DNA of 64,000 nt from the NCBI GenBank assembly GCA_040954595.2, contig JBECUI020000035.1, forward strand, positions 1 to 64,000, read 5' to 3'. The position numbers and the translations under genes are program-made. This DNA comes from Balanoglossus misakiensis. Taxonomy: Eukaryota; Hemichordata. Positions 24,194-35,500 of the stretch are shown piece after piece. The notes below the pieces were generated by a model. It saw nothing but the letters and a program-made list of their open reading frames with translations, was not told the origin of the DNA and ran no database searches. How positions within the stretch are numbered: the stretch's first letter is position 1; each line of letters starts with the position of its first letter.

Positions 24194-26406
24194 AGCTCTG
24201 CATGGCCTGGTTAATCAATGTTGACGCAAAGGTTGACCCTACCAAACACTCAAAATTAATGGGCACGACACTGGCCACTAGCTCTGCATGGCCTGGTTAA
24301 TCAATGTTGATGCAAAGGTTGACCCCACCAAACACTCAAAATTGATGGGCACGACACTGGCCACTAGCTCTGCATGGCCTGGTTAATCAATGTTGACGCA
24401 AAGGTTGACCCCACCAAACACTCAAAATTGATGGGCACGACACTGGCCACTAGCTCTGCATGGCCTGGTTAATCAATGTTGACGCAAAGGTTGACCCCAC
24501 CAAACACTCAAAATTAATGGGCACGACACTGGCCACTACAATGTAGCTCTGCATGGCCTGGTTAATCAATGTTGACGCAAAGGTTGAACCCACCAAACAC
24601 TCAAAATTGATGGGCACGACACTGGCCACTAGCTCTGCATGGCCTGGTTAATCAATGTTGACGCAAAGGTTGACCCCACCAAACACTCAAAATTGATGGG
24701 CACGACACTGGCCACTAGCTCTGCATGGCCTGGTTAATCAATGTTGACGCAAAGGTTGACCCCACCAAACACTCAAAATTGATGGGCACGACACTGGCCA
24801 CTAGCTCTGCATGGCCTGGTTAATCAAGGTTGACGCAAAGGTTGACCCCACCAAACACTCAAAATTGATGGGCACGACACTGGCCACTAGCTCTGCATGG
24901 CCTGGCTAATCAAGGTTGACGCAAAGGTTGACCCACCAAACACTCAAAATTGATGGGCACGACACTGGCCACTAGCTCTGCATGGCCTGGCTAATCAAGG
25001 TTGACGCAAAGGTTGACCCCACCAAACACTCAAAATTGATGGGCACGACACTGGCCACTAGCTCTGCATGGCCTGGCTAATCAAGGTTGACGCAAAGGTT
25101 GATCCCACCAAACACTCAAAATTGATGGGCACGACACTGGCCACTAGCTCTGGCCTGGCTAATCAAGGTTGACGCAAGGGTTTACCCCACCAAACACTCA
25201 AAATTAATGGGCGCAACACTGGCCACTAAGCTCTGGCCTGGCTAATCAATGTTGACGCAAGGGTTGACCCCACCAAACACTCATAATTGATGGGCACGAC
25301 ACTGGCCACTAGCTCTGGCCTGGCTAATCAATGTTGACGCAAGGGTTGACCCCACCAAACACTCATAATTGATGGGCACGACACTGGCCACTAGCTCTGG
25401 CCTGGCTAATCAAGGTTGACGCAAGGGTTGACCCCACCAAACACTCAAAATTGATGGGCACGACACTGGCCACTAGCTCTGGCCTGGCTAATCAATGTTG
25501 ACGCAAGGGTTGACCCCACCAAACACTCAAAATTGATGGGCACGACACTGGCCACTAGCTCTGGCCTGGCTAATCCAGGTTGACGCAAGGGTTGACCCCA
25601 CCAAACACTCAAAATTAATGGGCGCGACACTGGCCACTAAGCTCTGGCCTGGCTAATCAAGGTTGACGCAAGGGTTGACCCCACCAAACACTCAAAATTG
25701 ATGGGCACGACACTGGCCACTAAGCTCTGGCCTGGTTAATCAATGTTGACGCAAAGGTTGACCCCACCAAACACTCAAAATTAATGGGAACGACACTGGC
25801 CACTAGCTCTGCATGGCCTGGTTTATCAATGTTGACGCAAAGGTTGACCCCACCAAACACTCAAAATTAATGGGCACGACACTGGCCACTAGCTCTGCAT
25901 GGCCTGGTTAATCAATGTTGACGCAAAGGTTGACCCCACCAAACACTCAAAATTAATGGGCACGACACTGGCCACTAGCTCTGCATGGCCTGGTTAATCA
26001 ATGTTGACGCAAAGGTTGACCCCACCAAACACTCAAAATTAATGGGCACGACACTGGCTACTAGCTCTGCATGGCATGGTTAATCAATGTTGACGCAAAG
26101 GTTGACCCCACCAAACACTCAAAATTAATGGGCACGACACTGGCCACTAGCTCTGCATGGCCTGGTTAATCAATGTTGACGCAAAGGTTGACCCCACCAA
26201 ACACTCAAAATTAATGGGCACGACACTGGCCACTAGCTCTGCATGGCCTGGTTAATCAATGTTGACGCAAAGGTTGACCCCACCAAACACTCAAAATTAA
26301 TGGGCACGACACTGGCCACTAGCTCTGCATGGCCTGGTTAATCAATGTTGACGCAAAGGTTGACCCCACCAAACACTCAAAATTAATGGGCACGACACTG
26401 GCCACT
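24194..26406. repeat. 82-86-bp satellite, 26 units, with internal block of variants
   Basis: The unit begins AGCTCTGCATGGCCTGGTTA, passes through CCCCACCAAACACTCAAAAT and ends GACACTGGCCACT. I count 26 unit starts between 24,194 and 26,321. Units 1-12 and 20-26 are about 86 bp with TCTGCATGG; units 13-19 (25,229 to about 25,800) are 82-83 bp, lack GCAT and read GCAAGGGTTGAC. One junction (24,538-24,544) carries a short insertion ACAATGT. Both flanks read ACATGTAG or its complement (ACATGT|AGCTC and CCACT|ACATGT), so the array sits between inverted ACATGTAG/CTACATGT ends. ORFs through it are by-products. Confidence 0.95.
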
Positions 26407-26686
26407 ACATGTATTTGTGATATTTTACATGGTTAACCACGCCTTGAGAAAAGTAATCATAAGAGAACTTTGTTTCCAAAGTTAGGGGAGAATAATCTAA
26501 CGGGAGATGGGAGTACCTCAGGCTACTGAGCTCGTTCCCTTCCTCATGTACTTTACTGGGCGTATTTGATGTACTATAATAATTCCGGACAATAAATGAA
26601 CGTAAATCAAATACGTTTCTCCGTGGATCACGGTTCTCGTCAGAGCCCGTTACCTCATCGCTACAGATTCCCCGATGCATGAACAA
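26405..26686 (-). other. Unclassified 93-codon ORF beside satellite
   Basis: A minus-strand frame from ATG at 26,686 to TAG at 26,405 begins where the LTR-like sequence ends and stops at the satellite edge. The composition is protein-like (charged, few stops in frame), but I recognise no domain. It may be a remnant of the adjacent LTR element rather than a host gene. Confidence 0.25.
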
Positions 26687-26712
26687 TCATGAGAAACCAG
26701 CGGTAATACAAG

Positions 26713-27115
26713 TGTCACGATTGAGTTTTAACGATCATAGATCTTGTTTATGATTATGTAAGAAGTCGTTCACTTATATGGTTTTAGTCCAGTATTGACA
26801 TTGGTACTTGACCCAGAGTAAACAACATTGTGTAATTGATACATGTCAGAACGAGATAGAGATATCACGCGCTAAGTTCATGTTTAAGAAATATCAAGAT
26901 GACGTGTTCCTTTTATGACTTAATACTTGACTAACGTATTAATAAGGTGTGGTGAAATTTGAGATCACACATTTATCACCGGAGATCCGTGATGGGAGTC
27001 AACGAGCATGGATCGAGTCGTGTAATTCTTACGTGTGACCAGTAATAAACCAGAACTTTGTGTTACTCGGAAAACTTCTTGCAAGTCTCTGTCTACGAAA
27101 GGTTTACGATCTGCC
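26713..27115 (+). mobile_element. Probable LTR of a decayed retrotransposon
   Basis: TGTCACGATTGAG (26,713) opens a block with AATAAA at 27,044-27,049 and GTGTTACTCGG downstream, the usual R-U5 layout of an LTR. The 3' limit near 27,115 is approximate. A short frame from ATG 27,136 to TAA 27,225 follows, in the place where a gag gene would start. No second LTR is visible nearby, so this is a solo or truncated element. Confidence 0.4.
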
Positions 27116-27289
27116 GGGTACCTCTCTCGGACTTTATGAATATGTTGGGTGGAGAAGGAGATGAAGAGAATGTACGCCGTCAGCTTTCGGACGTGGCTGA
27201 TTCCCCACAGAAGCCGATGAGGTAAACGTCCGGAGGACGACCGGCCGTAACAACAAACTGCATGAATTAAAGTTCAACAATCCTTAGAA

Positions 27290-27590
27290 GACAGGAACGT
27301 CAGAGGTTGAATCTTGATGGGAAAAGGCGAGGTATCGCTGGTTATCATCGGCGTACTGATGAAATTGTAGGATGTGGGGACGAATCGGTTTACTATAAAG
27401 TTGGGCTATATAAATGGTGAACAACAGAGGGGCAGTGGCACCCCGTATACGAGAGGTGACTGTGAACTTGCAGTGTTTTCGATGATTACAGTTTGATATC
27501 TATATTGAAGGTAAGATGTAAACCGTGTTAGTACTGTGTCTGAGATGCCAAGGTTCGATAGTCTACAAAGAAGTATCCCGTGATGCAAAT
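27290..27590 (-). pseudogene. LINE reverse transcriptase fragment with frameshift
   Basis: On the minus strand one frame reads ILLCRLSNLGISDTVLTRF, then SYLQYRYQTV and LVYGVP, the non-LTR reverse-transcriptase signature that precedes the catalytic block. After a frameshift near 27,450 the next frame gives PLLFTIY and then QYADDNQ, the YADD catalytic box (27,344-27,355). This matches the order of RT motifs in Jockey/CR1-like LINEs. The fragment is about 100 residues, broken and without an endonuclease, so it is a dead copy. Confidence 0.7.
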
Positions 27591-27599
27591 GTACAACTG

Positions 27600-30205
27600 A
27601 AGAAAAAAGGAATCACAAATCTTAAAACTAAGATGCCGTTAAGAATTAAATTTCGCGAAAAGGAAGTGACGAAATACGTACATTTTCAGGTGCTCTACAA
27701 CAAGTAGTCTCCCTATCATCCCTATTGGAGCATGCAGCTAAAATTTACCATGACGTCATTGATTCTACGCGAACGTTTTTCTAATGGCGATAAACATATT
27801 TTGTATGAATTGTGCTCAAACGCCCGTGAATCTCACTCGCAAAAATTCACAAGTGGCGCATACAACACTAGGAAGAAAATTGTTTAGCAGTCTATAGAGT
27901 TTGTGACCTGAGATTTGGAAGTAAAAGTTAAACTTAAAAGTTGAGACAGAAGTGATTGAAGAGTAAAGAAACTTTTGAAGTGTTAAGAAAGTTATCGCAT
28001 TCCTGATGAAAAGAAAAGAAAATACAATACATTCATTGTTTTAAGGAACACAAGGAAGACAAGTACTATGCAATCAGAGTATGCATGGATCATTCATCTA
28101 AAAATATATCTCCGCGTCTTTTGGCGGGTAAAAATAAAATGCTGGAACGGTCTTTTGGATGGCGGACTATTTGTGTCCTTCTTGTCCTCAGAACGCAAGT
28201 GGTCGAGTAGGTTTATTTCATTAAATTCTTATATTCTCAGTTGCTACCATAAATACCCAGTGTTCGTGTCGATGTATCTGGACGTCAGCACGATTCCATA
28301 TAGGTACCTCTCAGTATTAGCCAAGCGAGTTATCCCCATCGATAGAGTTTAATTCCCCGTTACATTCCCAACACCAATCCTCCCGCGTGACATTGAGGTT
28401 GAAGGTATACAAACCTTAGGAATCATGCAACCATCCAGAAAGTGTAATAAATTTTGAAGCTATGATGTGAGTTTTCAGTTCGTTTCTTCTTTTGATTTGT
28501 TGATGTAACATTGTGCGTTTTAAATAAAAGATAAAAAAATGTACAGCAATGACGTCACAAAATTCACTGGTATTGATAAAGCTATATTATATCATATATT
28601 ATATGTGTTAAATACTACCGTATCTCATTATTGCAGTATTTCGTGCTTTAACACAAAATACGCGAATAGGGTTTAATACAAAACTAAATGACACAATTTC
28701 TGTTTCTTTGCCAAAATTCTTAATCACAAGATCAACCCATCCTTACGCCTCTACTCTATTGCTAAGAGAAACCAGCGTCCGTAACATGCATTGTGAAACC
28801 CCTCAACAACATGCATGTCAACACTTCATTTTTTCTCCAGCATTGTCAGTTTGGTACCCTGACAACTCACGGGGCATCATGGGACAATATTAAAGCTGAT
28901 TCAGTGTTTATGTGCATAAAACACACGGCGGTGGAAACATTCGTTTTAAATTATTGTGGACGCGCGCACGCCCTTGTCTGTGTACAGGTACTTGATGCTT
29001 GTCTACAGTCACGTGAAACGCTGTTGGTAGTACCCTAGAAGATAGATATCTTTAATCAGAACTTTGGTAAGGAAGGTTTGAGAAGTCCATTCTATGTAAA
29101 GAAAGTTTAAGAAGTGTGTTACCAAAGGGTGTGGGGGTGGCTGGGGGGTCATCAATATATCACTCTGCATCACGTTCACAGAAAAGGTCGCGACACGCCC
29201 ACAAATCCACTCACGACTTGCGTCACCGGTTACAGGAGTTCGTACAAAAGTGTGGTTTATGCACATTTACACTGAATCAGTTTTTTTGGCCCATGATGCC
29301 CATGGGCAAATACAGGCCACGATGCCTCCAGAATGATGATGGCAATGATGGTGATGATGATGATTGTGGTGGTGGTGGTGGTGGTGATTGAGCTTTAATT
29401 TCCCTTTCTTCCTGTCTAACCACTTCCTCTCTCACCTTCACTTATTCGGTCTCTCCCCTCCCCTTCTGTCAAAGTCCTCCCCTCATTCCCTTTCCATCCT
29501 GACATTCTCATTTCCGCCCTCTTGCTTTTCTTCTCCTTTCTCACATTCCTTTTCTCACCTCTCTCCCCCCTCCGTAACATGTTATGTAATATATAAAGTA
29601 AAAAAGTCCAAAGCATGATGTTATCACAGATGACATTTGGAATGTATTATTGTACTATCTGGTTTAATTTCAAACATAGTGGAGTTATTTATTGGCCAGT
29701 ATTTAAGCATGTTTAAAGAAGTCAAACAGCATAATAGGCACATTTCATATCAAACAAAATTGACCAAATAAGCTCAAAAGAGGATTTGAACAATTTGTCC
29801 CTTTAAGTAATGTTCAATATTGGATTTACACTTGTGATTGTATGTCATCTCCCTTTTGTTAGAAACCTCACAGTCATATAATAAACAGGTGACCTGACAA
29901 TCATTTGAAATACCAAACTTCGGCAGCTATTCCAGTTTGGTCCAAAAACCTAATTTTAACTGGCACCTCAACTTTAGGACTATTATGGATGTTGCTGAAA
30001 CTTGAAGTGGGCTGCTTGTGAAGAGGAAGACGTGGAGTGTCTCTCAGACAATGCTGCGCTCAGTCAGAGATAAAGTCAAAATATGGATTTGACTTGCAAC
30101 AGTAATTTGTTAGTTAAGTCAAATTCAACTTAAATATGTCTCTTTGGGTCAGTCTTAACGGGTGTAGCATGCTGGAAGGGTGTGCTTACCCATTTCCGAC
30201 ACCTA
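27600..30205. other. Intergenic stretch with GAT/GGT and pyrimidine-rich tracts
   Basis: No gene is supported. Two low-complexity tracts are evident: a GAT/GGT trinucleotide repeat at about 29,336-29,390, and a strongly pyrimidine-rich plus strand at about 29,398-29,580 (T/C with few purines). The 60-95 codon ORFs across this region include by-products of these tracts. Confidence 0.5.
29336..29390. repeat. GAT/GGT trinucleotide tract
   Basis: GATGATGATGATTGTGGTGGTGG-type tract ending GGTGGTGATTGAG; simple sequence directly before the pyrimidine-rich tract. Confidence 0.85.
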
Positions 30206-30209
30206 GTAC

Positions 30210-30659
30210 CACAGGGGGCTGCAAACATGAAAGTTATAAATGGCGAAGTACGTTCCATTCTGCGTTTTCCCAACCTGTCTTATCATTTGCTAATCCAGAA
30301 TAAAAGCTATCCATTTCCCATTAATCACCTGCTAACGACTTAATCTGTGTGCCCCATCCATGGATTAAGTTAATAAAGTAAACATCGGTCAGCCAGTACT
30401 GGGTATTCTCTTACCAAGTGAGAACTGACCGATGTTTACTTAATCCACTAAATCCGTGGATGGGGCACACAGATTAAGTCGTTAGCAGGTGCTTAATTGG
30501 AAATGCAATAGTTTGTATTCTGGATTAGCAACTGCTAAGACAGGTGGAGGTAACACAGAAAAATAAACAAGCACAAAGACTGTTCATCAATTAATGTTTA
30601 TTGGGGGAAAATGCAGGAACTCCGCCATTTATAACTTTCATGTTTGCAGCCCCCCTGTG
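30210..30659. mobile_element. 450-bp foldback (MITE-like) element
   Basis: CACAGGGGGCTGCAAACATG at 30,210 pairs with its complement ending at 30,659 (CATGTTTGCAGCCCCCCTGTG, one extra C). The arms continue inward for about 180-220 bp (GATTAAGTCGTTAGCAGGTG on the right against its complement on the left) and close at ACATCGGTCAG...CTGACCGATGT around 30,383-30,436. AGTAC flanks both sides (30,205-30,209 and 30,662-30,666), a candidate target-site duplication offset by two bases on the right. The element has no coding capacity. Confidence 0.8.
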
Positions 30660-30669
30660 CGAGTACTAC

Positions 30670-32290
30670 CACTTAGCAGTGGTTCAAGATGATCCTGTTG
30701 AAATTGTAAGTTTTTCTCTTATTTCTTTTTTGAACCTGGACCTGGTAATTAGCTTAGCTTGAGTAATATTGATTATTGGACCTGGTTTGATGTCTTATTA
30801 TAACAACTACAGAAGAATCTCTGGACACAGTGAAATACACTCCAGGGTTATGGTAATGACTGACAAATTGTCAGTTTAAAAAAGTAGACAAAGAACTCAG
30901 TTAAATATTATAATAAAAATATGCTTTTAATATAAGGAAAAGGTACAATTGATATACTTGTAATTAAAACATAAATATAATGATGAAATTCTTCAACTGT
31001 TCTGTAGTTGCACCAGTATTTGTATAAGCTAAAAATGTTGACTTCTGGCAGGACAACTCAAACAGATATTAAACTTATTTATAGTACTTCCACTTCATGA
31101 CTTTGTTCAAAAATTTCCCAAACTTATTTCATTGTTGATGAGTTGTCACCTCCGAACAACACAAAAAGGAACAGTTTGTATAAAAAAGTAATTTTGCATG
31201 AATCTTAAACATACATGCACAAGTTGAGTGAATAACACAATATAATCATATTCTACAATGAATTACAATATCAAGATTAAGGGTTTCACATATGACATTA
31301 GATTGCTACATTTTATATACATGAATTTAATTTGAAAAATTTCCATTGATCTATAACACCATGAATAATATAAAAATATGCGAATAAATACTTTGAATTA
31401 TTATATATACATGTCAGGTCTCAAAGTGAGTAACTATATTTCCATTCACCTATGAACTGGTTATTAACCAAATGAAATGATAGGATCTTTTATTTTGAGG
31501 ATCTTATAATTGTGATCATACACATCCATATTCCAAAATTCGCATGCCAAACAAATATCAGATTTATACGGCCAGTTGTAAAGACAGTACAAGGGGCAAA
31601 AAAATTGATAATAGTTAATCATCATCTCCCTTCTTTTACAGTCTTGGAGAATGGTGACGGTTGAAGTCAAATTAAAGAAAAATATCAAGAAAAATATCAA
31701 AATTTGAAGCACTAATTCAGGAGGATATATATCATCGGGAGGTAGTCACTGAATATATTGAGAGAAATAATTCATAATCTATGCATTTGGATGAAAAGAC
31801 CTTCTATCTGATCAAGTTAAGGATAAATGCTGCCTTGTATGAATACAGAAGCAAGTCAGCATGCAAAGGGAGAGCTGAATTGGTACACTGTTAAATTTGT
31901 CCTCCAAATTCAACAAAAATATGTTGTTGTTTAGGAATTCTCGTATTATCATATCTTTTTCATTACACAATACCTTATAATAAGTCATAACAAATTTTTA
32001 AGGAAAATTCTTTAAAATATGTAAAATATATAGCCTTATAACCAACATACTTTAAAGATGATTATTTATGATCATTTCATTCAGATGTTGCTAAGAGTGT
32101 AATAATAAAGATCTGTTTCACTCCAACCAATTTAATGTGCGCTTATCACAGTACTGTCGTCTGACAAAGCATAACTATTATTGTTATCATTTATGGGATT
32201 ATACCAAGCTTATCACAGTACTGTGTCAACTCACAAAATGAAAACCATTCTAGTTATCATTTGAATTATACCATACATGTACACACAGAG
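30670..32290. other. AT-rich intergenic / 3' flank of the receptor gene
   Basis: Very AT-rich sequence with no recognisable gene. It contains the 3' UTR of the minus-strand receptor gene, whose end I cannot place. A duplicated phrase (CTTATCACAGTACTGT) occurs at about 32,142-32,156 and 32,209-32,224. Confidence 0.4.
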
Positions 32291-32298
32291 ATGGCACA

Positions 32299-32563
32299 TT
32301 AGAAGTATCTGTCTCCGTGACTCTCATGAAATAGTTCATTTCTACTCTTAAGAGGCCTTGGTCTCCATTCCTCACTTCCACTGGCACTACCACTGTCGCC
32401 ACTATACATGGGATTGTAGTGATAGATTTCTCTGAAGGCTTCCTCATCTTCCACACTTTTCCCTGCCTTGCTATCAACATCATCTGTATCATCAAACCAA
32501 TGGATATCCATAGTTGCCTCTTGTTCTTCCCAGCCTGGATGTTTCTTTCCTCCAAGAGCACAC
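32299..32563 (-). CDS. Receptor last exon: cytoplasmic tail with NPMY
   Basis: Acceptor ATTTGACATTCAG|G (exon starts 32,563, phase 2), stop TAG-side end at 32,299. The tail reads RCALGGKK, then an acidic stretch (WFDDTDDVDSKAGKS), IYHYNPMYSGDSGSASG, and ends HESHGDRYF. NPMY is an NPxY motif, known in LDL-receptor-family and integrin tails to bind PTB-domain adaptors. A Ser/Gly-rich segment follows it. The split Arg codon with the previous exon is CG|G. Confidence 0.85.
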
Positions 32564-35500
32564 CTGAATGTCAAATAGTTGAACATCATCAATGTGGGAT
32601 TTGTTGTGATGTTTTACTACTGTAGAATAACGCAGGTGGTTGTTGGACACTTTGCGGTCTGGTCGCGTGACTTTGCCTTGTTAGCCGCCATGCATGTTGA
32701 ACGCAAATTATACCATGATGCACTGCAGTTACCCTATACGCGAATAGGTCTATGCATGAACTCTTTGAATAAATTTGCTTCCACGATACAGATGTGATTA
32801 TTTTTCACGTTGCCTCATGCATGTATGGAAAGATACAGGTAAATTCCCAGTTTTCTGATGGGCAACATTTCTACAGCTGTCTCGATTCTACTCTGGTAGT
32901 ACTAAATAACTTACCGTTGGTACATGAGTAACATTATTACACCAAGCACTAACACAGCCGCTAAACCTCCCGCAACACCACCAATGATGACAGCTGTGTC
33001 AACGGAGGAATCTGTAAGAGTTTAAATATTTCTATTTGTCACGGGGGCGATATGCTACGATAAAAGCAAGACAACCATTCATTATGATGCTTAACTATTG
33101 TAAAATGGTTAGTTGACCAAAAATCTAGTTATACTGCAGATGTTGCAGTTTCACCATTTTCACAAATATTTTCAAGACAACGTAAACTGTAATCATGTAG
33201 ATCAAACAAATGTGTAAACTTTAGTGAATATTGTTTTTCAATCTTGAGTTATTAAAAGACAAAGAAATGTATACACACCTTTAACTTGCATTGGTATTCT
33301 CTGGCGGCAAGTTTCACCTTGATATTCATCAGTACATTCACAAACAGGATTGCCATCACTGTCCTTGATGCAAACAGCATTGTTTGAGCAGAACCCTTCA
33401 CATTTATCTAGACACAAGAATAAAATCACATCACATTATTCTACCTGACGAACCATTTGTATTAGACAAGAACTAAACCCACTTGCAGATTCATTTCTTA
33501 CAAACGGAATGGAAGTTGTGTGCTGTCGAACGTTGATTCACTATATATCCACATGTACCGGGTGAATAACATAAACAGTGTCTTGTATCAAACATAATTA
33601 ATGGAAAAAGGGCAGCAAGAGAGATACTAAATCAACAGTAGTTTCTACGTTTTAGCTGTACATATTTCTGTTGACATTTCAGTTGTAGATAGTTACATAC
33701 CTGTACAAGTTATTCCATCACCAGTGAAACCAGTTTTGCAAGTGCATTGATATCCTGGTACAAGATTCCTGCAAGTGACATTTGGGTGACAGTCATCCAG
33801 ACCAAGACGACATTCATGTGCATCTAGAAAACAAAAATTCTTGCAATGTCTTTAACTGACCACCAAATAAAACTATGGGATCTTCATACATATCACCAGT
33901 TAAAGGTATACGGTCACCTATGGAAAATTAGCTATAGTTACCATGGCAAAAGGAGATCTAGCCAATCACAGATTTTCAGTGGGTGGCACATGCAAAAAAG
34001 AGCGCCACCATATGTTCTTTAGAACTCTCATATACTCCATTTCAGCCATATATGGGCGTTTGTAAATTGGAGGTGACTGTATACCTTTAAGTTAGATGAC
34101 TACCCAGATGCAGTGCATGGTTATCACATTCCATAGCCTAACATGTAGAATTCTGAGAAAACAGTATTACAATATTGTTATTTCCGTGAAATTTTCAGAA
34201 AAGGTGTTAAAAGAGGAGCATTATTAAATTATATAAAAATATTGGATCACACAACATATCAAATGATACTCTAAATAAAGAAGAAAATTTCTTATAATGA
34301 AGTGTTTGTGTCAGATTGAACAGTTAAGGTTGATCTCCACAAGCACTTCATGCATGTTATCAGTTCTATGATTATGAAAAATTTATTCCTACCATCACAT
34401 TCTGTTTCATATAGGGCACCCTCTCTGCCTGTAGTGTAGCCAGTTGGGCATGGTTGACAAGCATCCTGGTTGAATTCAAAGTTATATGTTCCAACAGGGC
34501 ATTTCTCACATCTATAGGACTCCTGATTCAAGTACCAACCAACATTGCAGTAAGCTGTTGATGGAATGGAAAAAGAGCATAGAATAAAATTGGAGGACTA
34601 TCATTATTTTGAACAACTGAGGCACAATAATACAACCTTCAGTTCAGTACAGTTGAGATACAACATGAAAAGTTGTATACATAATACTTACAAACATTAC
34701 AATCTTCACTTAAGGTTGAACCGACTGTTCTTGTGGTGAAGCCAAATGGGCACGGCATACAAGATGGCTGAAGTTCAGCATTTGATCGATAGGTTCCCAT
34801 GGGACACGACTCACAAGACCCATTGACACTAAGTTGGACTCCCACTGATTTACATACCTCTGTAATTGAGAAGATTAATTTTTTGATATTCACGATTATC
34901 TGCTTTTCACTCACGTGAATTTGTTAAACTGTTGAATATGTTACATATCTGGCGGTTCTAAAGTAAAAACCTACTCGGAAAAAAGTTTACTGGATGCCGA
35001 AATATTGCTTGCCTGTCACTTACAAATGATAACGCCATGGGTACGTCACATGGCCAGATCATGTGATTGATAGTCAAGAATAGCAAATAACACAAGTACC
35101 TACCCTGACATTGTGACTCATCAGTAGCTCCTTCAACTAATGTAAGCATTCCCTTTGGGCAAGTATTACACACAAACTTTCCTTCTTCTGATTGCCAGAA
35201 TCCAATGGGGCAGCTTTGGCACTGAGAAGTCCCGTTGTCAAAGTAGTGACCAACATCGCACCTCTCTGCAATAGACATCATTGTTGAAAAATTATTTTTT
35301 CAACCAAAGAGATGAACATTCCAATTGTCATTCTTTCCATATTGGATCACACCACAATAATTTGATATATACGTCACAATTCCCGGCAAGGGGTATGGGG
35401 TTTTATCGGGCCAGTGGCATGAGTGAGGCTAGACGCTAGTTTTGGAATACGGCTAGATACTAGGCTATGGCTGTGGACGAGGAGGAGATATTGCCTTCTG

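Noticed and set aside
24194-26406. CRISPR-like array
   Set aside because: Units are contiguous 82-86-bp near-identical repeats with no unique spacers, in a eukaryotic sequence: a satellite.
27525-27707. 60-codon plus-strand ORF
   Set aside because: Its start overlaps the minus-strand reverse-transcriptase fragment, and the remainder has no domain or signals.
29388-29618. ORFs in the polypyrimidine tract (Ser/Pro/Phe-rich one way, Arg/Lys/Glu-rich the other)
   Set aside because: Composition follows directly from the T/C strand bias.
32419-32797. Plus-strand ORFs over the receptor's last exon
   Set aside because: Antisense shadows of the cytoplasmic-tail exon, which has matching phase and splice acceptor on the minus strand.
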